Assembly: GCA_947627425.1 (NCBI GenBank) | Contig: CANQVZ010000019.1 | Location: 1-40,537 of the forward strand | Source: an uncultured Clostridia bacterium | GTDB lineage: Bacteria > Bacillota > Clostridia > Lachnospirales > CAG-274 | Direction of reading: 5' to 3' | Length of the DNA stretch: 40,537 bases | Shown: positions 8,194 to 16,296 of the stretch, in pieces | Position numbering within the stretch: position 1 is the stretch's first letter | Layout: each line of letters begins with the position of its first letter | Translations under genes and position numbers: made by a program | The notes under the pieces: generated by a model | Seen by the model: only the letters and a program-made list of their open reading frames with translations | Database searches by the model: none | Told to the model about the DNA's origin: nothing

Positions 8194-8778
8194 TTATGCG
8201 CTTTTATTCTGCACGGCTCCACCCATATCGACCGTTATTTTGTCCTCGGCAAAGCTCACGGCGGGAAGCTCGGTGTAGGTGCTGTTATTGTAATAGTCCA
8301 TAAATTTGTTTAAATCTATTTTATTTTTATATTTGAAATAGTCGTATATATAGCCCGAAAAATTTTCGTCGTTGTTTTTGGCTCTTATGATCTCGGAGGG
8401 CTTATCGGCTTTTACCATTATGGTGTCTCTGCTTATGTCTATATTGCTGCGGAAATAGTCCACTATATCGCCGTAGTTTTTTATGCTGTCGGAGAGCACT
8501 ATAACTCTGTTGTGCCCCATATATATATTGCCCTTTGTCTTGTTGTTTATATTTTCGAGCGCCTCGGCAACGGTCTTTCCCCTGCCCTCGAATATATCCT
8601 CCTTTTCCTCGGAGCTGTCGCTTTCGGCAGAGGGCTTGGCTACCGCAAGAGTGAGCTTATAGCCGTTGTCCTCCTCTATTCCCGCAGCCATCACAAAGTC
8701 CCTGTTTTCAAGCTCTCTCGAATTGGCGCAGCCCGTAAGAAGCAATAAAGCAAAAGCAACAGAAATTATTTTTTTCAC
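8194..8778 (-). CDS. gerC: Short GerC-type germinant receptor lipoprotein
   Basis: Lipoprotein subunit of a Ger spore germinant receptor, but only 194 residues where family members are about 370-400. A signal peptide with lipobox LTGC (Cys17) is followed by the typical NSRELENRDFVMAAGIEE start of the mature protein. The N-terminal GerC domain follows, with KTVAEALENINNKTKGNIYMGHNRVIVLSD and SRDTIMVKADKPSEII. The protein stops after AEDKITVDMGGAVQNKSA, where full-length members enter their second domain. A good terminator sits right after the stop, so this is not an obvious recent frameshift. The start is the GTG at 8776-8778, behind GGGAGG; its GTGA overlaps the gerB stop. Confidence 0.85.
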   Translation of the reverse strand: MKKIISVAFALLLLTGCANSRELENRDFVMAAGIEEDNGYKLTLAVAKPSAESDSSEEKEDIFEGRGKTVAEALENINNKTKGNIYMGHNRVIVLSDSIKNYGDIVDYFRSNIDISRDTIMVKADKPSEIIRAKNNDENFSGYIYDYFKYKNKIDLNKFMDYYNNSTYTELPAVSFAEDKITVDMGGAVQNKSA

Positions 8779-9758
8779 CGTTTTTTCCTCCCGAAAATAT
8801 AAATTAAAGGTATTATGAGCACCGTTAATATGCCTCCTATGACCTGAAGCATACAATAGGCTGCAACGGGCGCCGTACTGCCGTCGTAAAAAAATGAAAG
8901 CAGGAACACAAGGACAATAAGCCACAGCACAGCCGTATTCCTTTTTATATCAAGCTTTGACATATAATCGGCGGCAGTGGTGACATACACAAAGAGCGAC
9001 AAAAAAGAGCTTACAAGCCACAGCGATATGAATATCGCCTCCTGACGCTTTATGAACATACCCGGAAGGTCGGCGGCATACATTATCTCAAAAAGCGGAT
9101 ATGCCGTGTTTTCCATGCCTCTTGTGCCGAGCCTTCCCATGACCGTGAAGCAAATGAAAAGTGAGAGAAGAAGGCTCAATATAACGCTTACAAGCGTTGT
9201 CTTTTTGCTGCCCTCGGCATAGTGCTTTGTGAGGACTATTATTTCTCCCGTGTTTATTACAAGTCCCATAAGAAGACTTGACGCGGCTCTCCTTATGTCA
9301 TAGGACAGAGATATGTTGTTAAGGCGTATATCGGGAACTGACATAAGATAGACATAGAGAGTGCCTATAACTATGAACCAAAAGAACATCTGCGCTGTCC
9401 TTGCCATGGGCTCAAAGCCCTTATAGGCGCAGTAACCCGCGGTGAGCGCTATGAATAACAGCGTCCTTATCTCGCCTATGTCATTATGCAGGACATTGCC
9501 TATGACATCGGACATTATTTTTGCCATGAGCGCTGAAACAAGTATATTTTTGACCGAATATATTATGCAGAGTATACGGCTGTCATTTATGCTTATATCC
9601 GAAAAAAGCGGCACTATACCGAACAAAAAGCCCGACGCAAGTATTATGATAAGCTCCTGAAGGCTTTTTACAACAATGGGAAGTATTAGTATCTCCATGC
9701 CTAGAGCCGATGTTATTATTATTGCTCTGAGCTGAGAGGCTGAAATTTTGTTATTCAT
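8775..9758 (-). CDS. gerB: GerB-type germinant receptor permease subunit
   Basis: A 327-residue spore inner-membrane protein of the GerAB family (APC superfamily), the subunit thought to bind the germinant. About ten hydrophobic segments are seen, with the family features ALGMEILILPIVV near the N-terminus, GFEPMARTAQMFFWFIVI and the central LLMGLVINTGEIIVLTKHY. The ATG (9756-9758) sits 6 bases after GAGGAGG; an upstream in-frame codon lacks such a site. It overlaps gerA by 8 bases and gerC by 4, so all three are translationally coupled. Expression in the forespore is known for the family, but I found no convincing sigma-G promoter. Confidence 0.92.
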   Translation of the reverse strand: MNNKISASQLRAIIITSALGMEILILPIVVKSLQELIIILASGFLFGIVPLFSDISINDSRILCIIYSVKNILVSALMAKIMSDVIGNVLHNDIGEIRTLLFIALTAGYCAYKGFEPMARTAQMFFWFIVIGTLYVYLMSVPDIRLNNISLSYDIRRAASSLLMGLVINTGEIIVLTKHYAEGSKKTTLVSVILSLLLSLFICFTVMGRLGTRGMENTAYPLFEIMYAADLPGMFIKRQEAIFISLWLVSSFLSLFVYVTTAADYMSKLDIKRNTAVLWLIVLVFLLSFFYDGSTAPVAAYCMLQVIGGILTVLIIPLIYIFGRKKR

Positions 9759-11223
9759 CTGTATCCTCCTCAAGCTTTTTATAAAAACGCTCCTTCATAT
9801 TGCCCTTGTAGGGAAATCTGAATACCGTATCTCTTGCTTTTTTGTATCTGCTTTCCTTGACTCCGCTGAAGGGCGCAATATAGCTGACACCAAAGCTTTT
9901 CAAGCCCGCAAGGTGCAAAATGACTATCATAACGCCTGCAATAAAGCCGAACATACCCGCAAGCGCGGAAGTCAGTATTATGAAATATTTTGTGATACGA
10001 TAAGCCGAAACAAGCGCCAGATTGGGTATGGCGAAGCTGCATATAGCCGTTATGGATATTATTATGACTGCCATGGGACTGACGAGATTGGCATCCACTG
10101 CCGCCTGACCTATAATTATACCGCCGACTATACCGAGCGTACTGCCTATGGATGCGGGTATTCTGGTGCCCGCCTCTCTTAACGCCTCAAATATAAGCTC
10201 CAGTATAACTATTTCTACGACTGTGGGCAGAGGCACTTTCTGTCTTGCGCCTGCCATAGCTAGCACAAGCTCTGTGGGCAGCATGGACGGAGAATAAAGC
10301 GTTGCGGCGATATAGAAGCCCGGCAGAGTGAATGCAATAAAGCCCGCTATATAGCGGATGATCCTTATAAACGACATTATCTCCCAGCGCTGATAGTAGT
10401 CCTCGGACGCCTGATAGAAGCTTGAAAGCACGGCAGGCAGAAGTATCACAAAGGGGCTTGTGTCCACAACGAGAGCTATTCTGCCCTCTATAAGTCCCGA
10501 TGCGGTCTTGTCGGGTCTTTCGGTGAGCTGTATCTGAGGAAAAGGAGATATGGCGCTTTCCTCCATAAGCTGTTCCAGATAACCGCTGTCATATATCATA
10601 TCGACATCAATATTGTCAAGCATATTCTTTATTTTGTCCACGAGCTTATCATCCGCTATGCCCTCCATATACATGAGGGCAATGTCTGTTTGACTTATTT
10701 TGCCCGCTTTTTTCTGTACGCACTTCAAGCTTGTGCTCCTTATCCTACGTCTTATGAGCGCGGTATTTGTCCTTATGGACTCCGAAAAGGCCTCCTGCGG
10801 TCCCTGAACGGCTATCTCGGTTTCGGGCTTGTCCACTCCCCTTTTGGGAAAACCTTTTGAGGAAATGACAAGTATATCCTCGCTGTTTTCAATGAGCAGG
10901 AGAGTATTTCCGCTCATGACCTCAAGTATGGCCTCGTCAATGCTTTTGGCTGTCTTTACATCGGCTGTGGTAACTCCGCCGTTCACAAGCAGATCATAGG
11001 GATCGGAATAGTCCACATCTCTGTTGGGCGGAGCTATGCGGACATTTACCATAAGATTTTTTATGACCTGCTCCTCCAGCATATTTCTGTTGACCATATC
11101 GTCGATATAGGCAATAAATACCTTTATGTTGCGCTTTGCGCCGACGGGAAATTCGCGCTTTACTATATCTCCCCAGTCTTTGAATTTATCTTCTACATAT
11201 TTCTTGTAATCATCATAGGACAT
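9751..11223 (-). CDS. gerA: GerA-type germinant receptor subunit
   Basis: A 490-residue spore germination protein of the GerAA/SpoVAF family. The soluble N-terminal region (about 1-250) has DMVNRNMLEEQVIKNLM, NGGVTTAD and the conserved GPQEAFSESIRTNTALIRRRI with its Arg cluster. The C-terminal half holds several membrane helices and the signature PGFYIAATLYSPSMLP, then EALREAGTRIPASIGSTLGIVGG with IIGQAAVDANLVSP. The ATG at 11221-11223 has GAGGTGA 6 bases upstream. First gene of gerA-gerB-gerC. Its last codons contain the gerB ribosome binding site. Confidence 0.95.
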   Translation of the reverse strand: MSYDDYKKYVEDKFKDWGDIVKREFPVGAKRNIKVFIAYIDDMVNRNMLEEQVIKNLMVNVRIAPPNRDVDYSDPYDLLVNGGVTTADVKTAKSIDEAILEVMSGNTLLLIENSEDILVISSKGFPKRGVDKPETEIAVQGPQEAFSESIRTNTALIRRRIRSTSLKCVQKKAGKISQTDIALMYMEGIADDKLVDKIKNMLDNIDVDMIYDSGYLEQLMEESAISPFPQIQLTERPDKTASGLIEGRIALVVDTSPFVILLPAVLSSFYQASEDYYQRWEIMSFIRIIRYIAGFIAFTLPGFYIAATLYSPSMLPTELVLAMAGARQKVPLPTVVEIVILELIFEALREAGTRIPASIGSTLGIVGGIIIGQAAVDANLVSPMAVIIISITAICSFAIPNLALVSAYRITKYFIILTSALAGMFGFIAGVMIVILHLAGLKSFGVSYIAPFSGVKESRYKKARDTVFRFPYKGNMKERFYKKLEEDTDE

Positions 11224-11310
11224 AAAAATCACCTCTATATATTTTTAGTATATAACGCAATTTTATACAGCCGACAGTATAATTTTGTTATAACAAAGCA
11301 TTTTGGGCAC

Positions 11311-11344
11311 AAAAAACCGCCTGTCGGAATGAACAGGCGGAAAA
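11311..11344 (-). terminator. Terminator of the SpoIID-like/queA/rarA/GHL10/uppP operon
   Basis: CCGCCTGT and ACAGGCGG form an 8-bp GC-rich stem; six T follow on the minus strand. It starts 17 bases after the uppP stop. Confidence 0.9.
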
Positions 11345-11360
11345 TATACTATATAAAATA

Positions 11361-12188
11361 TTATCTCATAAATGCAAAGTAAACAAGTACAAGAAGTCCG
11401 AGAGCTATTCTGTAATAGCCGAATATCTTGAAGCTGTTTCTCTTGATATAGCTCAAAAGGAACTTTATGGCAAGCACGGAGACCACGAACGAAACTCCCA
11501 TGCCCACGATAAGCATAACAAGCTCATAGAACGAGGGGAAACCGAACTTAAAGAGCTTTAAGAAGCTGGCGCCGAACATTATGGGGATCGCAAGGAAGAA
11601 TGTAAATTCCGTTGCAACATATCTTGAAGTGCCCAAAAGAAGACCGCCGATTATAGTGGAGCCTGAACGGGAGGTACCCGGAACTAGCGCAAGTATCTGG
11701 AAAAGACCTATGCCTACGGCAGTCTTTAAGGGGAGCTTATCCAGATTTTTATGCTTTATGTCTTCCTTTCTTCTGTGGTTTTCGATTACTATGAACGCTA
11801 CACCGTAAACAATGAGCGCAACCGACACAACATAGGGATTGAAAAGGTATGTATCGAGCAGGTCGTCAAAGAGCAGACCTATCACGGCGGCGGGTATGCA
11901 GGCAATGATAACCTTTAACCAGAGATTTATGGTATCCATTTTTTCGTTCTGCGTTTTTTTCCTGCCGAAGGGATTGAGCTTGTTGAAATATATCACAACT
12001 ACGGCAAGTATGGCGCCGAGCTGTATAACAACATCGAACATCTCCATAAATCTGTCGCTTGAGATATAGCCTATAAGCTCCTCAACTATTATAAGGTGTC
12101 CCGTGCTGCTTATGGGGAGCCACTCCGTTATACCCTCTACTATACCCAATATCAACGTTCTGATAAGGTCATGAAAAAATACTATCAT
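11361..12188 (-). CDS. uppP: Undecaprenyl-diphosphatase (BacA/UppP type)
   Basis: Membrane phosphatase that recycles undecaprenyl pyrophosphate to the monophosphate carrier for cell wall synthesis and confers basal bacitracin tolerance. It is 275 residues with about eight membrane helices. Both catalytic family motifs are present: EGITEWLPISSTGH at residues 18-31 and PGTSRSGSTI in the middle of the protein. The start ATG has AAGGAGG just upstream, in the 10-base gap after the GHL10 gene. It is the last gene of a five-gene operon with envelope and DNA/tRNA functions. Confidence 0.96.
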   Translation of the reverse strand: MIVFFHDLIRTLILGIVEGITEWLPISSTGHLIIVEELIGYISSDRFMEMFDVVIQLGAILAVVVIYFNKLNPFGRKKTQNEKMDTINLWLKVIIACIPAAVIGLLFDDLLDTYLFNPYVVSVALIVYGVAFIVIENHRRKEDIKHKNLDKLPLKTAVGIGLFQILALVPGTSRSGSTIIGGLLLGTSRYVATEFTFFLAIPIMFGASFLKLFKFGFPSFYELVMLIVGMGVSFVVSVLAIKFLLSYIKRNSFKIFGYYRIALGLLVLVYFAFMR

Positions 12189-12198
12189 AATAACCTCC

Positions 12199-13929
12199 TT
12201 ATTTTGTATTTATAGTAATTATTCTTTCGTCATTGTCCCAGTTGACCTCCGCATTGAGCGCCTCGGACACAGCCCTCAAGGGTACCATGCTCCTGCCTGA
12301 TATTATCTGAGGTCTTACTTCCATAATTATAGTATCTTTTTGGTCAATTAGCAAGACTTTTTCGCCAATTACAAAAGAAATTTCGGTATTGTCCTTTTTT
12401 GCCCTCACCTGCTGAGTGTCGTTATTCCAGCTGACATCGGCTCCCAAAGCCTCAAAAACGGCTCTGAACGGCACAAGCGTACGGCTGTTTTGTATGACGG
12501 GCTTTGTGTCGAAGCTGACTATGTTGCCGTCCACATATACCTGAATATCGTCAGTGTTGTTTACAAGCTTTGCGGGAGCCTGCGTAACGGGCGCCGTTGT
12601 TGTGGGTGCCTGTGCTGCGGGCGCTTGCGTAACGGGTGCCTGTGTTGCGGGCGCCGAAGTTACGGGTGCAAGAGTTGTAGCCTCAGCCTGTGTCTCCGCA
12701 GCGGCGGGAGCGGACAAAATGCCGTTCTCTGTCTTTAATATATTCTTTAAGCACGAAAGCTCATTCACAAATTTATATCTGAAATGTATCTCGCCCGATA
12801 TCTTGTCAAAGCTCTTGTCATAATCCAGCTGTTGTTGTACTGCCTTGCCGGAATACCACGGACTTGAAGCGGAAACGCCGTCGCATTTATAATCGGCAAG
12901 GCCTATGTAAAGCTTTGTATTGCAATTATTAAGCGTCTGCACCCACCAGTTTACAGCCTCCTTATAGTCAATGGTCTCATTGCCTATCTGCCAGTAAATC
13001 TGCGGGGCTATGTAATCTACCCAGCCCTCGAGCGCCCACTTTCTGCTGTCGGCATAGTTCTTATAATAGGACTCGCTGCCGTATGTATTGCTGCCGAGGG
13101 GATTATTTTTTTTGTTTGCCCATACGCCAACGGGACTTATGCCGAACTCAACGGAAGTATCAAGAGCCTTTATTCTGTCGTGCAGCGCCTTGACAAGAGT
13201 GTTTACATTGTTTCTGCGCCACTCGTCCTTTGCGGTGCCGTTTGCATAAAGGGCATAGCTCTTGCTGTCATCAAAGCCCTGTCCCGGATAGAAATAATCG
13301 TCAAGGTGTATGCCGTCTATGTCATAATTTTGTATTATCTCCTCAACACCTTTTATAACAAGCTCTTGTACCTCGGGTATTGCGGGGTCAAAATAGAGCT
13401 TGCCCTCAAAGGGCACTACCCATTCGGGGTGCTGTCTTGCGGGGTTGGAATAGGCAAGGCTGTCAAGAGATAAAGTTGTTTCGTTTGTAACTCTGTATGG
13501 ATTTACCCATGCGTGGAGCCTCATGCCCTTGCTGTGCGCCCTGCTTATCCAATATGCAAGAGGGTCGAAGCCGTCCGAGGGCGCTGTGCCCTGCGAGCCT
13601 GTAAGCCAATGGCTCCAGCAATATATATCGGACTTATAAAAAGCGTCGCAGGCAGGTCTTACCTGAAAGAATATATCGGTGATGCCCATGTCTGCGCAGT
13701 TATCTATTATTTTGTCCGCCTCGCTTTTAAGAAATGCGGAATCGGTCGTGCGCTTTGAGGGATAGTCCAGATTTAAGGTTGTGGACACCCATATGCCCGA
13801 CATTCTGCCGTTATCCGTGACAACGGCGGGTGTATTTGATGTTTCCGCCTCGGCGGTGGGTATATCGAAATAAGCCAGCTGAAATATGAGTACAGCCGAA
13901 AGTATTATAGTCAACAGGTATTTATTCAT
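12199..13929 (-). CDS. Exported GHL10-type glycosidase-like protein with copper-amine-oxidase-like stalk domain
   Basis: A 576-residue secreted or wall-associated protein. An N-terminal signal peptide (hydrophobic 5-20, cleavage near AEAE) is followed by a GHL10 (DUF187-like) TIM-barrel region at about 40-400. It has RMSGIWVSTTLNLDYPS, DIFFQVRPACDAFY, LHAWVNPYR, NYDIDGIHLDDYFYP and WVDYIAPQIYWQ; the two acidic residues in HLDDYF are likely catalytic. A Pro/Thr/Ala/Gln linker with TQAP-like repeats (about 405-455) leads to a C-terminal copper amine oxidase N-terminal-like domain, recognised by RTLVPFRAVFEALGADVSWN and its second copy RSMVPLRAVSEALNAEVNWD. Substrate is probably peptidoglycan-like, an inference. 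The ATG overlaps the rarA stop by 8 bases. Confidence 0.88.
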   Translation of the reverse strand: MNKYLLTIILSAVLIFQLAYFDIPTAEAETSNTPAVVTDNGRMSGIWVSTTLNLDYPSKRTTDSAFLKSEADKIIDNCADMGITDIFFQVRPACDAFYKSDIYCWSHWLTGSQGTAPSDGFDPLAYWISRAHSKGMRLHAWVNPYRVTNETTLSLDSLAYSNPARQHPEWVVPFEGKLYFDPAIPEVQELVIKGVEEIIQNYDIDGIHLDDYFYPGQGFDDSKSYALYANGTAKDEWRRNNVNTLVKALHDRIKALDTSVEFGISPVGVWANKKNNPLGSNTYGSESYYKNYADSRKWALEGWVDYIAPQIYWQIGNETIDYKEAVNWWVQTLNNCNTKLYIGLADYKCDGVSASSPWYSGKAVQQQLDYDKSFDKISGEIHFRYKFVNELSCLKNILKTENGILSAPAAAETQAEATTLAPVTSAPATQAPVTQAPAAQAPTTTAPVTQAPAKLVNNTDDIQVYVDGNIVSFDTKPVIQNSRTLVPFRAVFEALGADVSWNNDTQQVRAKKDNTEISFVIGEKVLLIDQKDTIIMEVRPQIISGRSMVPLRAVSEALNAEVNWDNDERIITINTK

Positions 13930-15250
13930 CTGCGTTCTCCTTTATAAAATCGAGCCATTTTTTGAGCTTTGCCTCCTGTCCGTTGTCGCTCAGCTCATAA
14001 TATACCTTATCCACAAGCTCATCCGGAAGGTACTGTTGTTTAACATAGTGGTTCTTGAAGTCATGCGCATATTTATAGCCTATGCCGTGTCCCAATTCGC
14101 CTGCGCCCGAATAGTGAGTATCCTTCAAATGATCGGGAACGCCCGAGGTCTGTATTTTGCTGACATCCGCCATTGCCTTGTCTATAGCCATGACAGCGGA
14201 ATTGCTCTTGGGCGAACAGGCTACATATGCTGCCGCCTGCGTGAGGTTGATACGGCACTCCGGAAGTCCAAGATAGTCTACCGCCTGTGCTGCTGCCGCC
14301 GCCACAACGACTGCCATGGGATTGGCATTGCCCACATCCTCGGAGGCGCATATGAGTATACGCCTTGCTATAAAGCGCGGATCCTCGCCCGCATAGAGCA
14401 TTTTGGCAAGATAATATACAGCTGCGTCGGGATCTGAGCCCCTCATGCTCTTTATGAAGGCGGAAATGGTATCGTAGTGATTGTCGCCGTCTCTCTCATA
14501 ATTTACGGCGCGTTTTTGTATGCACTGCTGCGCCGTTTCCATATCTATATGTATTACGCCCTCGGAGTTTCTCTCCGTGGTGAGAACGGCAAGCTCGACG
14601 GCGTTAAGCGCTATTCTGGCATCGCCGTTTGAGGCGTCCGAAAGGAAATCGAGCGCATCATCATCAATGGCTGCGTTATAGCTGCCCAAGCCTCTTTCGT
14701 TGTCCTCCAACGCTCTTTTGAGTATAGTCTTTATATTGTCCTTTGTAAGGTGCTTAAGCTCAAATATTATACTTCTGGACACAAGAGCCTTGTTCACCTC
14801 AAAGTAGGGATTTTCGGTAGTGGCGCCTATGAGTATTATAGTGCCATCCTCCACATAGGGAAGAAGCGTGTCCTGCTGCACCTTATTGAAGCGGTGTATC
14901 TCGTCTATAAAGAGTATGGAACGCCTGTTGTAGCCACCCAAAAGCGTTTTTGCCCTGTCTATGGTATCGGTGATATCCTTCTTGCCCGCAGTGGTAGCGT
15001 TTATCTGCATAAATTCGCTCTTTGTGGTGTTGGCAATAACTCTCGCTAGAGTCGTCTTGCCCGTGCCGGGAGGTCCGTAAAATATTATGGACGAAAGCTT
15101 ATCAGCCTTTATGGCTCTGTAGAGCAAGGTGTTTTTGCCCGCAATATGCTCCTGTCCCACAAACTCCTCCAAGGTGCGGGGTCTTATCCTTGAAGCAAGA
15201 GGACTTTCCTTTTTTAAATTGTTTTCTGCCTGAAACTCGAATAGATCCAT
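13922..15250 (-). CDS. rarA: Replication-associated recombination protein A (MgsA/RarA AAA+ ATPase)
   Basis: AAA+ ATPase related to clamp loaders that acts at stalled replication forks. It is 442 residues. Near the N-terminus lies LASRIRPRTLEEFVGQEHI, then Walker A GPPGTGKTTLAR, INATTAGKKDI, Walker B FIDEIHRFNKVQQD, sensor 1 GATTENPYFEVN and a SRS arginine finger region. The C-terminal MgsA domain has RDGDNHYDTISAFIKSMRGSDPDAAVYYLAKM and GYKYAHDFKNHYVKQQYLP. Two ATGs compete. The one at 15254-15256 overlaps the queA stop as TGATG but is only 3 bases from AGAGG, while the one at 15248-15250 is 9 bases from it, so I chose the latter. Confidence 0.94.
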   Translation of the reverse strand: MDLFEFQAENNLKKESPLASRIRPRTLEEFVGQEHIAGKNTLLYRAIKADKLSSIIFYGPPGTGKTTLARVIANTTKSEFMQINATTAGKKDITDTIDRAKTLLGGYNRRSILFIDEIHRFNKVQQDTLLPYVEDGTIILIGATTENPYFEVNKALVSRSIIFELKHLTKDNIKTILKRALEDNERGLGSYNAAIDDDALDFLSDASNGDARIALNAVELAVLTTERNSEGVIHIDMETAQQCIQKRAVNYERDGDNHYDTISAFIKSMRGSDPDAAVYYLAKMLYAGEDPRFIARRILICASEDVGNANPMAVVVAAAAAQAVDYLGLPECRINLTQAAAYVACSPKSNSAVMAIDKAMADVSKIQTSGVPDHLKDTHYSGAGELGHGIGYKYAHDFKNHYVKQQYLPDELVDKVYYELSDNGQEAKLKKWLDFIKENADE

Positions 15251-15255
15251 TGACA

Positions 15256-16284
15256 TCAACCTCTTATATACATTGCATCGCCGAAGGAGAAAAATCTGTA
15301 TTTATTCTCAACGGCGCATTTATAGGCGTTCAAAACATTTTCTCTGCCCGCAAGAGCGCTCACAAGCATAATAAGCGTGGACTCGGGCAGATGAAAGTTG
15401 GTTATGAGCGCGTCTATTATTTTGAACCTATAGCCGGGATATATGAAAATATCCGTCCAGCCGCTCTGCGCCTTTATATATCCGTTTTCATCGGCAACGG
15501 ATTCAAGCGTTCTTGTGCTTGTGGTGCCTACGGCTATTATCTTGCCTCCGTTTGCCCTTGCGCTGTTTATTATATCCGCATTTTCATCATCTATCATGTA
15601 AAACTCGGAATGCATTTTGTGGTCGTTTATATCCTCCGTCTTGACGGGACGGAAAGTGCCCAAGCCCACATGGAGAGTGAGTTTTGCAATCTTTACGCCC
15701 TTTTTTTCAAGCTCCGAAAGAAGCTCGGGGGTAAAGTGAAGTCCCGCCGTTGGCGCTGCCGCAGAGCCTTCGTTTTTGGCATAGACTGTCTGATATCTGT
15801 TCTTATCCTCCAACTTTTCCTTTATATACGGAGGGAGAGGCATTTCGCCCAGCTTATCGAGTATTTCCTCAAATATGCCCTCATATGTGAATTTTACTAT
15901 CCTGTTGCCGTCGTCAAGGACCTTCTCGACCTCGGCTTCAAGCAGACCGCCGCCGAATACTATTCTGTGTCCCGGTCTTGCCTTTTTGCCGGGATAGGCA
16001 AGCGTCTCCCATCTGCTGTCGTCAAGCCTTTTCAAAAGAAGTATCTCAACGCCCGTACCCGTGTCCTTTCTTGCGCCCATAAGTCTGGCGGGGAGCACCT
16101 TTGTTTCGTTTATAACAAGGCAGTCGCCTTTATTTACAAGTGAAAGTATATCCTTAAAAACCCTGTGTTCTATTTCCCCCGTGTTCTTATCAAGCACCAT
16201 AAGCCTTGATTCGTCTCTCTTTTTGAGGGGCGTCTGCGCAATGAGGCTTTCGGGCAGATCAAAATAAAAATCACTTTTTAACAT
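15256..16284 (-). CDS. queA: tRNA preQ1(34) S-adenosylmethionine ribosyltransferase-isomerase
   Basis: Transfers and isomerises the ribose of S-adenosylmethionine onto preQ1 in tRNA to form epoxyqueuosine, part of queuosine synthesis. It is 342 residues, normal for the family. Motifs seen: [27 protein letters not shown], the PPYI segment of [51 protein letters not shown] and [17 protein letters not shown]. No tgt or yajC is adjacent; its neighbours are rarA and the SpoIID-like gene, with overlaps or a 12-base gap, so one operon. Confidence 0.97.
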   Translation of the reverse strand: MLKSDFYFDLPESLIAQTPLKKRDESRLMVLDKNTGEIEHRVFKDILSLVNKGDCLVINETKVLPARLMGARKDTGTGVEILLLKRLDDSRWETLAYPGKKARPGHRIVFGGGLLEAEVEKVLDDGNRIVKFTYEGIFEEILDKLGEMPLPPYIKEKLEDKNRYQTVYAKNEGSAAAPTAGLHFTPELLSELEKKGVKIAKLTLHVGLGTFRPVKTEDINDHKMHSEFYMIDDENADIINSARANGGKIIAVGTTSTRTLESVADENGYIKAQSGWTDIFIYPGYRFKIIDALITNFHLPESTLIMLVSALAGRENVLNAYKCAVENKYRFFSFGDAMYIRG

Positions 16285-16296
16285 ATTTTACCGTCC

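Noticed and set aside
11224..11310. Sigma-G promoter for the ger operon
   Set aside because: A TATACTA-like -10 is present but no matching -35 lies at 17-18 bases, so I could not support it.
12560..12710. Repetitive stretch in the GHL10 gene as a satellite or recombination site
   Set aside because: It encodes an Ala-Pro-Thr-Gln linker between two domains, in frame, typical of exported proteins.
15190..16143. Plus-strand open frame of 317 codons across queA
   Set aside because: It is fully antisense to queA, which has all family motifs. The frame is open only because of the codon use of queA; it has no ribosome binding site and no domain-like pattern.
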